A stretch of 64,000 nucleotides of DNA from Zonotrichia leucophrys gambelii (GCF_028769735.1 NW_026992283.1:62001-126000); one strand, 5' to 3'. Shown: positions 1 through 11,095, counted from the first letter of the stretch. Numbers and translations are program-made. The notes: generated from the sequence alone by a model not told the origin.

Positions 1-516
1 AAGAGAACTTTTGTTTCTATACTAGAACAGCTCGTCCTTAAAATTGCACCCCAATAAGCTGAAATGACCTGTGATTGTAGTTGTGGGAAGACTACCAAAT
101 CGTGGTAGGGACTTCACAATTGCAGATTTCTGGGTGGCTGCTATTCATGAAAATGAAAACCAAGAGAGAACTTTTTCTTGTGGAAAAGTCCCCATGGCAT
201 GACAGGAGAGACTCCTCTCCCAAAGTGAACTGAAGAAAGATTATTTTAAAAGTGGTAAACTGACTGAAAATACCAAATTTGTCTCTTTACTTTTTCAGTA
301 GGAAGAGAAAGAAGAGTTGGGGGAAGGAAAAGTGTTCTGAAGGTTTATTCTGATTTCTTGCTATTTTTTGTTTTAGTTCTACTAATAAAGTTTTCTTTAT
401 ACTCTTTAAAGTTTTGTGCCTGTTTTGCTCTCCTCCTAATCCTTATCTCGCAAAAGAAAATGAGTACATAATTCTAGTTATTGCACTGGCATTTGGTCAG
501 CACTAAACCCACTACA
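1..516 (+). mobile_element. LTR-G, 3' portion of an ERV LTR (cut by window edge)
   Basis: The polyadenylation signal AATAAA lies at 384-389, about 130 bases before the end, as expected for R-U5. The LTR ends CACTACA at 516, five bases before a primer-binding site. Antisense copies of the same family occur at 6840-7055 and 23231-24235. Its last 150 bases also resemble the end of LTR-M (15145-16494), so the two families look related. The start lies outside the window. Confidence 0.75.
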
Positions 517-521
517 TTAAT

Positions 522-539
522 TGGTGCATTGGCCAGGAA
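522..539 (+). promoter_or_regulatory. Primer-binding site, tRNA-Gly type
   Basis: The 18 bases begin TGGTGCATTGGCC and are complementary to the 3' end of tRNA-Gly(GCC) apart from about one mismatch. They sit five bases after the LTR, the normal position for priming minus-strand DNA synthesis. The same primer type is used by the ERVL element at 46460. Confidence 0.75.
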
Positions 540-559
540 ACTCGGAGTGCTAAACCAAA

Positions 560-1600
560 ACCACTAAGGCACCTTAAAAAACCTGGTTAATGAAGAATTG
601 CAAGCAGGATATATTGTCCCCTCCACAAGCCTATGGAACTGTCCTGTATTTGTCATTCAGAAAAGAAGTGGTAAGTGGTGTTCACTTCATGATCTCAGAA
701 AAATAAATGCAGTCACAGAAGATATGGGAGCCCTGCAGCCAGGACGCCCATCTCCTACCATGATTCCTCCAAATTTGCACTTGAAAATCATTGATTTGAA
801 AGACTGTTTTTTCACAATTCCTCTGCCCCCAGAGGATGTACCAAAATTTGCCTTTTCAGTGTCCAGTTTAAATATGCAAAGATTCCACTGGGTAGTTTTA
901 CTCCAGAGGATGAAAAACCATCCCACAATTTGCCAGTGGTTTGTTGAGTGGGCCCTTAGCCCAGTACCACAGGCAAAGCCTTGTGCTACTATACCACTAT
1001 ATGGATGATATTCTCATTGCAGCTGAAAAACAAGATGACATGAAGAAAACCTTAGTCCTCGCCACAGAAGCTGTAAAATGTGCAGGCTTGCAAATAGCCC
1101 AGGACAAGATTCAACAAATGCCTCCATGGCAGTATTTAGGTTGGCATATTAATCTCAAACTGCACAGCCACAGCAATTGCAAATTCAAAACAAAATTTCT
1201 ACATTACATGAAACACAAAAGTTGCCAGGAACCATTAAGTGAGACCCTTACTGGGAACCACAAACTCCAATTTAACTCCTCTTTTTGTATTGTTAAAAGG
1301 ACAGTCAGATTTGTCTTCCCCAAGACATTTGAATCATGAAGCACAATTGGCTTTGCAAAAGGTGGCAGATGCTATTGCCCATAGGCAAGCCTCACAATGG
1401 GAACCTGATCTTCTACTTTTACTAATCCTTTTAAATCCTTCACAACAGCCACATGCTTTGCTGTTCCAATGGGATCCTAATATAGTCGACCCTCTACTTA
1501 TCATTGAATGGAATTTTTTACCTCATCAAATGACAAATACAATTGTTACTCAACATGAAATGTTTTCACAGCTCATTATTCAGTCATGACAGAGATTACA
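560..1600 (+). pseudogene. pol: Betaretrovirus-like reverse transcriptase, decayed
   Basis: The frame shows the RT palm and fingers: a [12 protein letters not shown] entry, [23 protein letters not shown], and the catalytic YMDD at 998-1009, followed by a YLGWHI-like thumb segment. These are hallmarks of beta/ERVK polymerases. The gene is broken: the reading frame shifts near 940-1000 and again near 1240, with stops after. No gag or protease lies between the primer site at 522 and the RT start, so at least 2 kb was deleted or the leader was joined by recombination. Confidence 0.85.
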
Positions 1601-1794
1601 AATGTTGACATGTTGTGATTTTGAACAAATTTGTATACCTATAACTACTGTCTGCCTGCAATGGCATTTGCAAACATCAGGACCTTTTCAGATTGCACTA
1701 GCTGGTTTTTCAGGTCGGATTAGTCTCCATTGACAACCTTATAAAATTTTGACTATGACATTAAAATTGCGTTAAAACCCAAGCACAGTGAAAC

Positions 1795-2180
1795 TCCTTT
1801 ACAAGCTCTTACAGTATTTACTGATGGTTCTGGACCATCCCATAAATCTGTTTTACTTTGGAGGAATAATGATACTGGTACATAAACCTCTGATGTAACT
1901 GTAGTTTCTGGGTCCCCACAAATTGTGGAATCAGCTGCAGTTGTTTGTGCTTTCCAAAAATGGCCTACACCTTTTAATTTAATAACAGATTCTGCTTATG
2001 TTGCAGGTATTGTTCAAAGAGCTGAAGCTGCTGTGTTGAGAGAAGTTTCTAATAACGATCTTTCCCAGTGGTTGCAGCAATTAATTTTTCTTTTAGATGC
2101 TAGACAACACACTTATTTTATGTATGTTCCCTCTCACACAAAGTTACCTGGCTTTATAGCAGAAGGAAACTGACAGGTGG
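1795..2180 (+). pseudogene. pol: Retroviral RNase H, decayed
   Basis: A TVFTDGSG start carries the first catalytic Asp. A later LITDSAYV segment carries the second TDS motif, and a VPSHTKLPGF stretch matches the C-terminal His region of beta/alpha-type RNase H. It follows the RT fragment after about 200 decayed bases (1600-1795) corresponding to the connection domain. At least one in-frame stop is present. Confidence 0.8.
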
Positions 2181-2602
2181 ATTTACTTACTTGACCTGTC
2201 CAGGTACTCCCTGATGGTTTTGCACAGGTCAAACTTAGCCATTCCTTTTTTCACTAAAATGCTGCAGCTCTTTGTCTCACATTTGGTTTAAAGCGTCAAC
2301 AAGCAAAGGACATTATTGCTGCCTCCCCTGATTGTCACCGTCATAATTTTGTGACAGGCTCAGGGGAAATTAACCCACGTGGCTTACAAAACCTCCAAAT
2401 ATGACAAACTGGTGTCACCCACTACCCTGAATTTGGTCATCTCAAATATGTTCACTCATCCATTGACACCTTTTCAGGTACATTATTTGCATCATGCCCC
2501 ACAGGTGAAACTGCTAAAGATGTTTGCTGCCATTTTTTGGCTGCTTTTGCAACTTTAGGGATTCCTCAACAGATTTAAACTGATAATGGTCCTGCTTACA
2601 CT
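2181..2602 (+). pseudogene. pol: Integrase, 5' part, split by an LTR
   Basis: The sequence reads through a zinc-domain remnant into THYPEFGHLKYVHSSIDTFS, which carries the first catalytic Asp, then TDNGPAYT with the second. Stops interrupt it. At 2603 an antisense LTR-M breaks the core domain directly after the second Asp motif. The rest resumes at 3875. Confidence 0.8.
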
Positions 2603-3546
2603 TGTCATGGTTTAGGCCTGGCACAAAGCCAGTGTCCCCATGAGAATACCGTCTCCCTGGTGTCTGCTGTGAAATATGACCAGGAATAAGCAAAGCAGAC
2701 TCCTGCTTAGAAATAAAAAAAAACTTTATTAACTAAATTACAAGAAAAGAAGAAAGAAAGGAAAAAAAACCATAAGGGAAAAAATGAAAAAAAACCCTTA
2801 CAAAAGCACTTTCCTCCTCCCCCCACCAAATTTCCCAATGCATTCCCCCAAAATCACCAAATCTCAGTCCAGCACCACCCTTTAGAATACTCAATTTCCA
2901 GTTCATCAAGAGGAGTGAAGAGTCCTTCTTGTACCATAGGCTTCCCCTGGAAACACCGCTGAAACCTCGTGTGTTTCCATGTCACTCAGCACTGCCCGGA
3001 AAGTCCTTTTGCCATCGTGACATCTTCCTTCCATGCCCAGTGCTCTCACCACTGTGCATGGACCAGAGCTGCTTCTAGGGTTGTCTTTCAAGGATGCCTT
3101 GTCTCACTCCAAAAAAGGCACAGTCTCTCCTTCGGGACATCTGTCCCCCCCTTTTTTTTTCACCTCCTGGGGCTTAGGGGTACCCACACTGAACCCTCCT
3201 GGTTCTGAGGCACTGCCTCCCCCTAAATGCAGTCTCTGTGTCACAGGAAAAACTGGTTCAGTCTATGGCCACACAAGAAAAGTCCAGCCAGAAGGACACC
3301 CTGTCATCTCTCCCCCCACTCAGCCAGTCTTCTCCACTTCCCTCAGGCCTATTCCTTGTTATCTCATCTCTTATCTCTCTTCTTATTCAGCTCCAGGAGG
3401 ATCAGCATTTTTGCAAGGTCTCAATCATGTAAGAAAAGGGTTAAAAATTTCAGTCTCTGCCTGTCCCAGAGCTCCAGCACTCCCATGCTGCCCTCACACT
3501 CCCCCCCTTCTCCTGGACCAGCGCCACTATCGAATTCAGACGCTGG

Positions 3547-3578
<32 letters not shown>

Positions 3579-3874
3579 TCCCTGGGCTGGCTGCCTGATG
3601 TGTCTTGGTCTCTTCCACCCTTCCATCCTTGGGCTGGGCCTACCTCATGGCCGCGTGGCTTTTTCCCTCCCCCCGCCCAGCCAGCAGCTGGGACGGGGGA
3701 GCGATCCAAAGCCTTGCCCTACGATGGAAGTCCCAAGAGAGAGCCTAGGGCAAGCAGCTCTGGGTTTTAACCCCTGTGTTTTTCTCAGAGGCGGTCCTAC
3801 AATCTGAGCATCCATTGGCCTGATGGTAGTGACCACAGCATCCCAGAAATCCCATTTCCGGTCCAACCACCACA
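2603..3874 (-). mobile_element. LTR-M solo LTR inserted in integrase
   Basis: On the plus strand it starts TGTCATGGTTTAGGCCTGGC and ends near CAACCACCACA. It is the antisense of 15145-16494 and parallels 45136-46441, including the reversed AATAAA region near its left end. A CT dinucleotide run lies at about 3541-3580. Long open frames inside, such as 3033-3770, are by-products of pyrimidine-rich LTR sequence. A clean target-site duplication is not visible, so the right end may be off by a few bases. Confidence 0.8.
3541..3582. repeat. (CT)n microsatellite inside LTR-M
   Basis: About 40 bases of nearly pure CT repeat. It sits in the U3 part of the antisense LTR and creates spurious open frames on both strands. 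Confidence 0.9.
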
Positions 3875-4340
3875 ACTTCTCAATGACTATTGTCCTTTTT
3901 TACCCTATGGGGAATCTCTCATATTACTGGCATCCCTCACTCCCCCACAGGACAAGCAATTATTGAATGTGCTCATGCAACATTTAAGCATCTTTTAGCT
4001 CAACAGAAAGGGGGAATGCAGGGATGTACTCCAATGGAATGACTACACAAAGCACTGTATGTTTTTAATTTTTTCAATTGCTATGCTGATAGCAAAGTTC
4101 CCCCTATAATAAAACACTTTTCTACTTCTAAAGAAACATCATTAGACATAAGGAAAAAAGCACGAGACCTTGTAAAAGACCCAGAAAGTGGAAAAATCAT
4201 AGACCCATTTCCCCTCATTACATGGGGAAGGGTGTTTGTGTTGCCACAGATACCAGTCCTCATTGGGTTCCAGTCAAGAACATCAGACCCTTCACTGAAC
4301 AGCCAGCTGATCAAAATACAGAAAAGGATTAATGTCCTTG
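3875..4340 (+). pseudogene. pol: Integrase, 3' part
   Basis: After the LTR the core domain resumes with HSPTGQAIIE, holding the catalytic Glu, then AHATFKHLLAQQKGG. A C-terminal segment PLITWGRVFVLPQ matches the SH3-like domain of beta-type integrases. One stop occurs near 4039. Together with 2181-2602 it accounts for most of an integrase. Confidence 0.8.
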
Positions 4341-4389
4341 AAGAAGTGGTTTGGGTTTCCCAGAGACATCAAAGTAATAAAAGATAAAT

Positions 4390-5480
4390 CTTCTGTCCTT
4401 GGAGAATTAGTCGATCATACGCCCAGAAGTGATTGGTGCTGTGCTCCCTTTCCTTTTGATGACCATTTTCTTGCTTTAGACAACACCCAGACCCTGGCCA
4501 GTTTGTAACCTCTTTTGAATGTGTGGTCTCAGCAGGTCTGTTAACTTCCTTTCCCTGCTTGGCCTGTCACACAGGGCATCATCAAGCGTGGACTCTGTGT
4601 GAGTGTCAAAGGTGTGGGCGCCTTTGGTATTGTGCATCTCATAAAACAAGAGCTGACTGTCAGCACTGAGGCCCTTTAAGGAGCAATCAGAATAATATAC
4701 AAATTAAACAGCTGATGTGTGGGCATCAATATGGTTTGCCTGAACATCAGGAATTATGAAGTGAGTAGTGGCTTGCCATTGTTAATAAGTTTTGTAGTGT
4801 TAGTTCTAACTCCCCCCATAGTAGTAATGGGGAGCCCTCTATTGCCATTGCCTCAAAGTAATATTTGGCTTATGCTAGCAAAGGCTTTTTTAGTATTAGT
4901 GCTTGTTCCTGTTACTTTTAGTTGGCCTGTTAATCAACTAAAAATAAATGTATGGATAACTTCAGACAATTTAGCAGGACAAGATACTTCATGCTTGGCT
5001 ACGGCCTCTCCTGAAAACCCATTTTCTACTTGTCTCCTTGGTTTACCTTTAGATACATGGCCACATCCCCCTTCGACTCATATTCTTCATTTGGAAAATC
5101 ATGTTGATGCTTGGAACCAATGGGTCCCATATGTCCTTTGTGCAACCCTTGAGCCCCGGGAAATAGAACTTTTGGGATCAGTAAAAATGGACTTTTGTGT
5201 TAAATTTAATTATTCTGGGGGCAACCAATCTAAAGCATAGGATGTTTCTTCAAGCTAACCCATATTCAGAAATTAAAGTGCCTGGTGTAATTACACTTCC
5301 ACCAACATCTCTTGCTCTACTAATGCTCCATTATTGTTACCAGCAGGAGTGTTTTTTATTTCTGGAGACAGAGCCTGGGCTGCTATTCCATCACATATTA
5401 AGGGAGACCCCTGCAGTTCAGGGCAAGTCTCACTGTTAACACCCAACACATCCATGATTTCAAAACACAGATATCCGCAG
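4390..5480 (+). pseudogene. env: Betaretrovirus-like Env surface part, broken
   Basis: A 173-codon open stretch (4719-5240) has two hydrophobic runs, possibly signal peptide remnants, and an N-glycosylation site (NYSG). A second frame (5197-5439) continues it after a shift. Position after integrase and before a transmembrane subunit at 6190 supports Env. The upstream part 4390-4718 contains several stops. Family assignment rests on the linked pol. Confidence 0.55.
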
Positions 5481-5484
5481 AGGG

Positions 5485-6170
5485 GGAAACACAGTATGAT
5501 GCTGCGCCCCGATTGCGGGAGGAGGGGTGGTGCTGGTCCCCTGCCCGGTCTGATCCCCTTTCGCTCTCGGCGCGCATCAGGAGTGGCCACGCCCTGCATC
5601 AGCCACTGGCAGGCAGGATTGCAGTTCAACCACTGGCTGGGGTCCTGTACCGCCAGAAGTGGCTGATAAATGTGGACCCATGTCAAAGGATCGGGGTAAA
5701 GGAAGAAGGAAGGACACCTTGCTTGCGTCTCTGAGCTGTCTTTATTCTTTCCTGTGATGGGAACGGTGCAGGTGCTGCAGTGCTGTAGCTTGAAGGGGAG
5801 CAGAGGCAAAAAAGTGGAAAACAAAGAAAACGGTGACTTTTAAGGGGGAGGCTGCCTCCCAGGAGGAGACTGCCTAACAATGAATCAAGGACTAGATAGG
5901 AGGGGTAGGGGGGGATAAACCTAAACATAAAACCAATAGAGAAGGGGAAGGGAAAGGTGCATACCAAGGAGTGAAGGGAAATATCATAACTGACAACAAA
6001 GCTTCTAGATAAATGGGTGTAGCAAATTATGACAGACAGGCTGCAGGGGCAGGATTTTGGAGGATGGACAGGGAAGGATCTGGAATTATCATAACTGCCA
6101 CAGAGAAAAGGGAGGAAGACAGGTGTTAAACAACTTTAGGGAGAGACTAAAAATATAATCTTCAAAACCC
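5485..6170 (-). mobile_element. LTR-like insertion inside env
   Basis: This block interrupts env and is non-coding. It carries TTTATT near 5740, AATAAA on the minus strand, suggesting an antisense LTR. Its left part is GC-rich. I could not define exact ends or a target-site duplication, and it matches none of the other LTR families here. Confidence 0.35.
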
Positions 6171-6179
6171 CACTGCCAC

Positions 6180-6786
6180 AGCAGTATTCATGAGTTTACC
6201 TCTGATTGCAATGATAACCTTGAATTTTGGTCACTACAACGGCGTTAGGTTGCCTCCTTCTTTGTTCCAGTAGTAGCAGCCTGAAAGGCACTGGGATTGT
6301 TAAATAGACTAGGCTGCTGGTTAGTTTGACAAACTAATGCTACTTCACCTGCTTTAACAGGATTGTTAACTGATATTGATTCAATTAGACATGCTACATT
6401 GCAGAATTGAGCCACTATTGATTTTTTGCTTTTAGCACACAGACATGGATGTGAAGATTTTGATGGAATGTTTTATCAACCTTTCTGATCCTTCACAATC
6501 TATTCGTGGAAGTATTAAAGCTTTACAAGATAATGTAGCCAAATTAGAACTGGAAGATGGAACTGATTGGTTTAACAGCCTTTTTAGAAATGGAAAGATC
6601 ACCGTCTGGGTCAAATACTTAATTAAGATGGGAATGTTTGTATTTGGGATGCTATTAGTTATAGGGATATGCCTACCTTGCTTGATTCAATGTATTCAGA
6701 GATGGATTAATCAATCAATAAAGCAAATAATAATTGTTCAACAGAAAGGAGGAGATGTGGAAGATCAGACAGCTACAGAAGCTTAG
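6180..6786 (+). pseudogene. env: Env transmembrane subunit, C-terminal part
   Basis: A 113-codon open stretch from 6445 carries an ectodomain with SIKALQDNVAKLELEDGTDW, a membrane span at about residues 68-88, then CLPCLIQCIQRW and a charged tail ending at 6786. This arrangement is typical of beta/ERVK Env. A purine tract at 6743-6755 overlaps the end and could be the polypurine tract, but the expected sense LTR after it is missing. Confidence 0.7.
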
Positions 6787-6839
6787 CTGGGTAGCACTGC
6801 AGATGTCCTGGCCCTCATACAGTGGAAGCCGTGGGAGAG

Positions 6840-7055
6840 TGTGGTGGGTCTAGTGCTGGCCAAATGCCAGTGCACCCACTAGAATATACTTACTCATTTC
6901 CTACTGTGAGATAGGATTAGGAGGAAGGCAAAGCAGGCTCAAAACTTTAAAAGGGTATAAAGAAAACTTTATTAACAGTAACAAAAAGAAAGAATAATAA
7001 GAATAAGAATAAAACATTTAGAACACTTCTCCTCCCCCCTAGAGTGTTTTCTTTC
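6840..7055 (-). mobile_element. LTR-G fragment, antisense
   Basis: The sequence is the reverse complement of the last 215 bases of the LTR at 1-516, starting TGTGGTGGGTC and including reversed AATAAA near 6968. It is cut at 7055 by an LTR-W insertion. Its orientation is opposite to the element to its left, so it is not a normal 3' LTR partner. Confidence 0.75.
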
Positions 7056-7668
7056 TGTCCTGGATTGGTTATATGATGCTTGTATCCCCAGTCATCTGTT
7101 CTGTTTATGCTGGATAATAACTTTTACACCTTTAAGACTTGTTCCGAGAGTGAAGGGGGGAAGAGAAGAAGAGCAGAGTTTGTTATCAGAAACTGCACTT
7201 GCTCCTCCACATCCTGCTCCTGGACTGTGTTGTCTGCGGACAGACAGACAGTGAGACAGAGCTCTCCTTTGTTTTTAGTTAGTTTTTAGCTAGCCGAGGC
7301 AGAGAAGTTCCCTGGACTGTGAGTTTTCTTTTTCTTTAGACCTGTTTAAACCTGCTCTGGACTGAACATCTAGAAGAGCACTGGGAACTCACGCCTGTGT
7401 CCCACCGGGCTGGGCCTGGGCCACGGCATTTCCAGCACCAGAGGGACTGATAAGAGATTGAGTGAGATGAGCTACAGTCCACGAAGGGAACTTTCTGAGT
7501 TTGTCATCTCTTTTGGAGCAGCAAGAGGTTACATTGTTTAATATTGCTCATTTTTTGTGCTGGTGAATGCTTTGCCTGTTAAATAAACAGTTTTTTCCAC
7601 TCTTCTCCAAGGAAATCTTTTTCCCAAACTAGTTGGGGGAGAGGCCACTTGAATTTGTTTTTCTAGCA
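7056..7668 (+). mobile_element. LTR-W copy, 3' end truncated
   Basis: It starts TGTCCTGGATTGG and carries AATAAACAG near 7582 and a U5 with AACTAGTTGGGGG. It is a diverged relative of 8512-9191 and 14304-14915. The terminal CCAGGACA is missing; the sequence runs into an ERVL gag fragment near 7669. Confidence 0.75.
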
Positions 7669-7990
7669 AGATATCCCATTAAGGAAGACCTTGTGAAGTG
7701 GACTACTGCAGATGAAGGTATCCAGTACTTGAGAGAAATAGCAGTGCTGGAAATTGTCTATAGTGATCTAAAGAATGACAGTGTCTCCAAAGATCCAGTG
7801 GATGTCCCTTGTACACTCACCATGTGAACGAAGGTGGCTCAAGGTGCCCCTGCATCATATTCCAGCAGCTTGGTAGCACTGTATTATCCGCAAATGAATA
7901 CACCAGCCGGAGAAATGACATCCTTCTGGCTCCGAAATGTAGAAGAATCTGCGTTGTCCCTCATCCCTACAAGCCAGTACCCCAGCTTTT
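7665..7990 (+). pseudogene. gag: ERVL gag fragment
   Basis: The translated stretch contains EGIQYLREIAVLEIVYSD followed by DVPCTLTM, which lines up with the capsid region of the full-length ERVL gag at about 47840-47945. After a stop it continues as ASYSSSLVALYYPQMNTPAG. Only about 100 codons survive, between LTR-like sequences. Confidence 0.7.
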
Positions 7991-8029
7991 AGGGGCATTA
8001 GTGAGTTTTCAATGTTTGCCTTCCAGAGG

Positions 8030-8320
8030 AACTGTCATGTGTGCTGAAGCCCTGCTTCCCAGGAAGTGTCTGAATATGGCTGCTGACGGGAATTTGAGAC
8101 TTTTTTTCCTCTATAGCTCATTCACCTGGAGATGTCTGCTTATCTCTTTAGCTCATGCACCTGGAGATGTGTGCTTATTTCTTTCTTTAACTGTAATAAA
8201 ACTGCCTTATCTCAACCTGCTGGTTGTTCTCCATCTTATTCTCTCCCCCATCCCAGTGGGAAAGGGAGTGATCAAGTGACTTAATGGGCACTTGGCACCC
8301 AGCCAGGGTCAACCCGCTAC
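8030..8320 (+). mobile_element. ERVL-type LTR 3' fragment
   Basis: A TAATAAAACTGCC polyadenylation signal lies near 8190. The sequence ends GGTCAACCCGCTACA at 8320, resembling avian ERVL LTR ends. A 35-base motif with ACCTGGAGATGT is duplicated in tandem at about 8115-8180. Confidence 0.5.
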
Positions 8321-8334
8321 AGTCATTTTGATCC

Positions 8335-8450
8335 CACTGAATGGTAGCACAATTTTCTGGTCTATCAATTACTCACACTTTTATATCATCTGCAAACTTG
8401 TTGAGACCGCATTCTGTCCCATTGTCCAAGTCACTGATAAAGATCCTGTG
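8335..8450 (-). mobile_element. CR1 LINE reverse transcriptase fragment
   Basis: The minus strand encodes FISDLDNGTECGLNKFADD, the signature of the chicken-repeat-1 RT palm with its FADD catalytic motif. The fragment is about 115 bases long and lies in decayed sequence. It is the clearest non-LTR element and the best indicator of a sauropsid genome. Confidence 0.75.
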
Positions 8451-8511
8451 GGGCTTTCAATTGCTTTGAATTGCTGCATTTGTTCTGCTGTTGACTGTCT
8501 TATAGCCAGGG

Positions 8512-9191
8512 TGTTCTGGGATGACTTTATGATGCTTGTATCCTCAATTGTCTGTTCTGTTTATGCTGGATATTAAGTTCTGCACCTTTAAGACTGGTTC
8601 TGAGAGCAAAGGGGGGGAAAAAGAAGCGAGCAGTTTGTTTTCAGATACAGCACTCACTCCTCCGCATTCCTTCTCCTGGACTGTGTTGTCTGCAGCACAG
8701 ACAGGGAGAGACCTCTCCTTTGCTTTTAGTTAGGTTTTTTTTTGCTAGCTGAAGCAGAGAAGTTCCCCAGACTGCAGTGGTTTTTCTTTTTCTTGGAATT
8801 TGGAACTGTTCAAACATGCTCTGGACTGAAAACCCAGAAAAACACAGGGAGCTGACACCTGTGGCCCACTGGGGCCTGGGATGCTGCATTCCAGAACTGG
8901 AGGGACTGATAGGAGACTGAGTGAGCCGAGCTACACTCCACAATAAGGACTTGCTGAATTTGCCATCTCTTCAGAACAGCAATGGGTTTTATTGTTTAAT
9001 ATTATTCTTTTTTCTTTTTTTTTTTTTTTTAATGCTTGTGAATACTTTGCTTGTTAAATAAACAGGTTTTTTCCACTTTTCTCCACCAAAATCTTTTCCC
9101 AAACCAGTTGGGGGAGGGGCCACTTGAATTTGCTTTTCTAGAGGGACTCCATTCAGAGGTTTCCACCCAAAATTTGCCCTAAACCAGGACA
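8512..9191 (+). mobile_element. LTR-W solo LTR
   Basis: It starts TGTTCTGGGATGAC and ends CCTAAACCAGGACA, with AATAAACAGG near 9057. AGGG precedes it and follows it, a possible short target-site duplication. A poly-T run occupies 9010-9030. Confidence 0.8.
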
Positions 9192-9204
9192 AGGGGAAAC
9201 TTGC

Positions 9205-10245
9205 CTTCTACATTAGGTGCCAAAATTATATGATGCAAACACTGCCCACAAAGTTCATGAAAGATGATGGAATGGGGTAAAACAACCGTTTGTTCATGAG
9301 TCAGGAAATACTGTATGGCAGAGCCGTCCACAGAGCCATGAAGACTTGGGGACCCACATCTTCCTGCTTCTCTGAAGGTCTCGGGCTTCTCAGCACCAAT
9401 ATGTTTTGAAACAGCCTAGGCTTACAGGACACAATGGGACAAATTCAAAATATTAACTTTGAGCCTTTATTCTGAGGCACTAAAATCACTTCTGTACTTT
9501 ATCCTCCACTTGTTTCCTTGGCCTTTCAGCAAGGCCTGCTAAAAAGGGGGTCCAGCTGAGGAGAGGAATAAAGCCTTACCACAAACTTTGTGAGAGAACA
9601 TTAGGTGGTGTGTCACAACTGAGAAATGCATTTGCACATTACATGAAATAAAATATGCACTAGGAGTTGAGGCTTTTTTATAAGTACTCAAAAGCTAGCA
9701 GCTGTGGATACACATACCGTGTAATTCAGGCTTGGACACTCCATATGCCCAGCAACATCCTGCTGATCATGTTAGCATTCAGAAACACATAATCACATAA
9801 GTGATTATATGCAGGTGCTTTTATTAAGAGCTCTGGGAATCGGGGTATTACAACCCAAATCTGATTCTGACCATACAGTCGAGATGAACATGTTTTTATA
9901 TTCTATCGTTATATAACTTTCATGTTAATTATTAAACTTATACTGTTCTATTGTATACATAGATTTCAGCTAAGCATAGCCCCCCTTAAATTTCCAACAT
10001 AGTTTCTCATGATTCTTCTTATGGTTATATAATAATTATATTTAATTACTACAGAATCATCACATCTAACAATTATATAATTTATCATACTGCTTACGCA
10101 GGTGCAGTTGATCTGGGAAAACACAAAGTTTAACATTTTTAGATTCTATCTATAACTTTTTCCAGGGGTCCACTATCAATCACAGCCTAGAGCCCTCCAT
10201 TCACAGAGAGGCTTTTCCAACTTCTCCCTATGACACAAGGTCAAC
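9205..10245 (-). mobile_element. Antisense LTR-like block with decayed tRNA-Lys-like primer site
   Basis: Read on the minus strand, the block has a TATA-like TTATAAAAAAG near 9680 and AATAAAGGC near 9468. It is followed at 9222-9205 by TGGCACCTAATG, a possible decayed tRNA-Lys primer site. The plus-strand right end is GGTCAACA at 10245. No second copy is present, so the assignment is tentative. Confidence 0.4.
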
Positions 10246-10248
10246 AGT

Positions 10249-10720
10249 GTTGCCAGATGAAAAATCATCTGCACCTGGTGAACTAACACAATGCTTATTC
10301 TTCAAAAACCACTGGCCTATGGAACTGCACAATGCCCATTCTGTAAGGACAACTGGAAAGCAACCAGCCCTGTTGTGCCAACTTTTACCAGTTCACCGAG
10401 TGGTCAGGTATGACTTTGGGATTGCTGACCACCAGGGACCACCAAAGAGACCCCCAAGACAGAAGAATGCATGCATTAAGAGGGAACATATGTTAATGAT
10501 TTGGGGGAAATGATTATCATATGTATGTTAATTCTGGGAAAATCAATGAAATGTATGTAAAATATGGCATATAAACAGGAACTTTTCTACATTGAGCATG
10601 CACAGCATTTTGGATGAAATATCCCCTTGTGCATCCAGCTGAATAAAGAATGTCTACTTTTTAATACTATATGGGTGTCAAGCATTTTTTTTTTTTAATT
10701 TTTACCAGTTTTTACTAACA
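10249..10720 (+). mobile_element. LTR-S copy 1 (5' LTR)
   Basis: A 472-base LTR starting TGTTGCCAGATG and ending TTTACTAACA, with AATAAAGAATG near 10643. It is closely similar along its length to 34892-35365. A primer-site-like TGG follows four bases later, so it acts as a 5' LTR for the element to its right. Confidence 0.85.
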
Positions 10721-10724
10721 ATTT

Positions 10725-10742
10725 TGGTGACCCTGGTGGAAC
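10725..10742 (+). promoter_or_regulatory. Primer-binding site, tRNA-Trp-like in its first half
   Basis: The first nine bases, TGGTGACCC, match the tRNA-Trp primer site used by avian leukosis-type viruses; the rest diverges. Its position after the LTR is right, but identity is uncertain. Confidence 0.4.
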
Positions 10743-10774
10743 ATACTCCTGAATTTCAAGGGATCCTACAGATC

Positions 10775-11095
10775 CTTTCAAGGTGGAATGGGGATTTGCC
10801 TCCTCAGGGCTGTCAGTACCCATATGGCAGTGGGGTCCTGAGGGTCTGATGAGGCCTGTTGGTTTTTATTCCCGTGGTTTCAAAGATGCTGAGAAAACAT
10901 ACACTACCTGGGGAAAAGGATTGTTTGTGGTTAGCTTAGCTCTCATAGAAGTGGGAAAAATTGCACGACAGCAACCAATTGTCTTGAAAGGCCCTTTCAA
11001 AGTTATTAAGATAGTCACTACTGGGACCCCCCCACCTGACGGGGTGGCCCAGAGGGCCTCAGTCAGAAAATAGTATGCTCAGATTGAACTACTGT
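10775..11095 (+). pseudogene. pol: RT connection-domain fragment
   Basis: A 96-codon open stretch reads PVGFYSRGFKDAEKTYTTW and then GLFVVSLALIE, the connection region preceding RNase H. Gag, protease and the RT catalytic domain are absent between the primer site and this fragment. A stop ends the open stretch at 11071-11073, just before a YAQIE segment. Confidence 0.7.

Noticed and set aside
3033..3770. 245-codon plus-strand open frame
   Set aside because: It lies wholly in an antisense LTR-M with a CT microsatellite; the protein is low-complexity Pro/Ser/Leu and not shared by the other copies.
8335..8450. ERV RT fragment (FADD box)
   Set aside because: The surrounding residues match CR1 LINE RT, not retroviral RT, and no LTR is linked.
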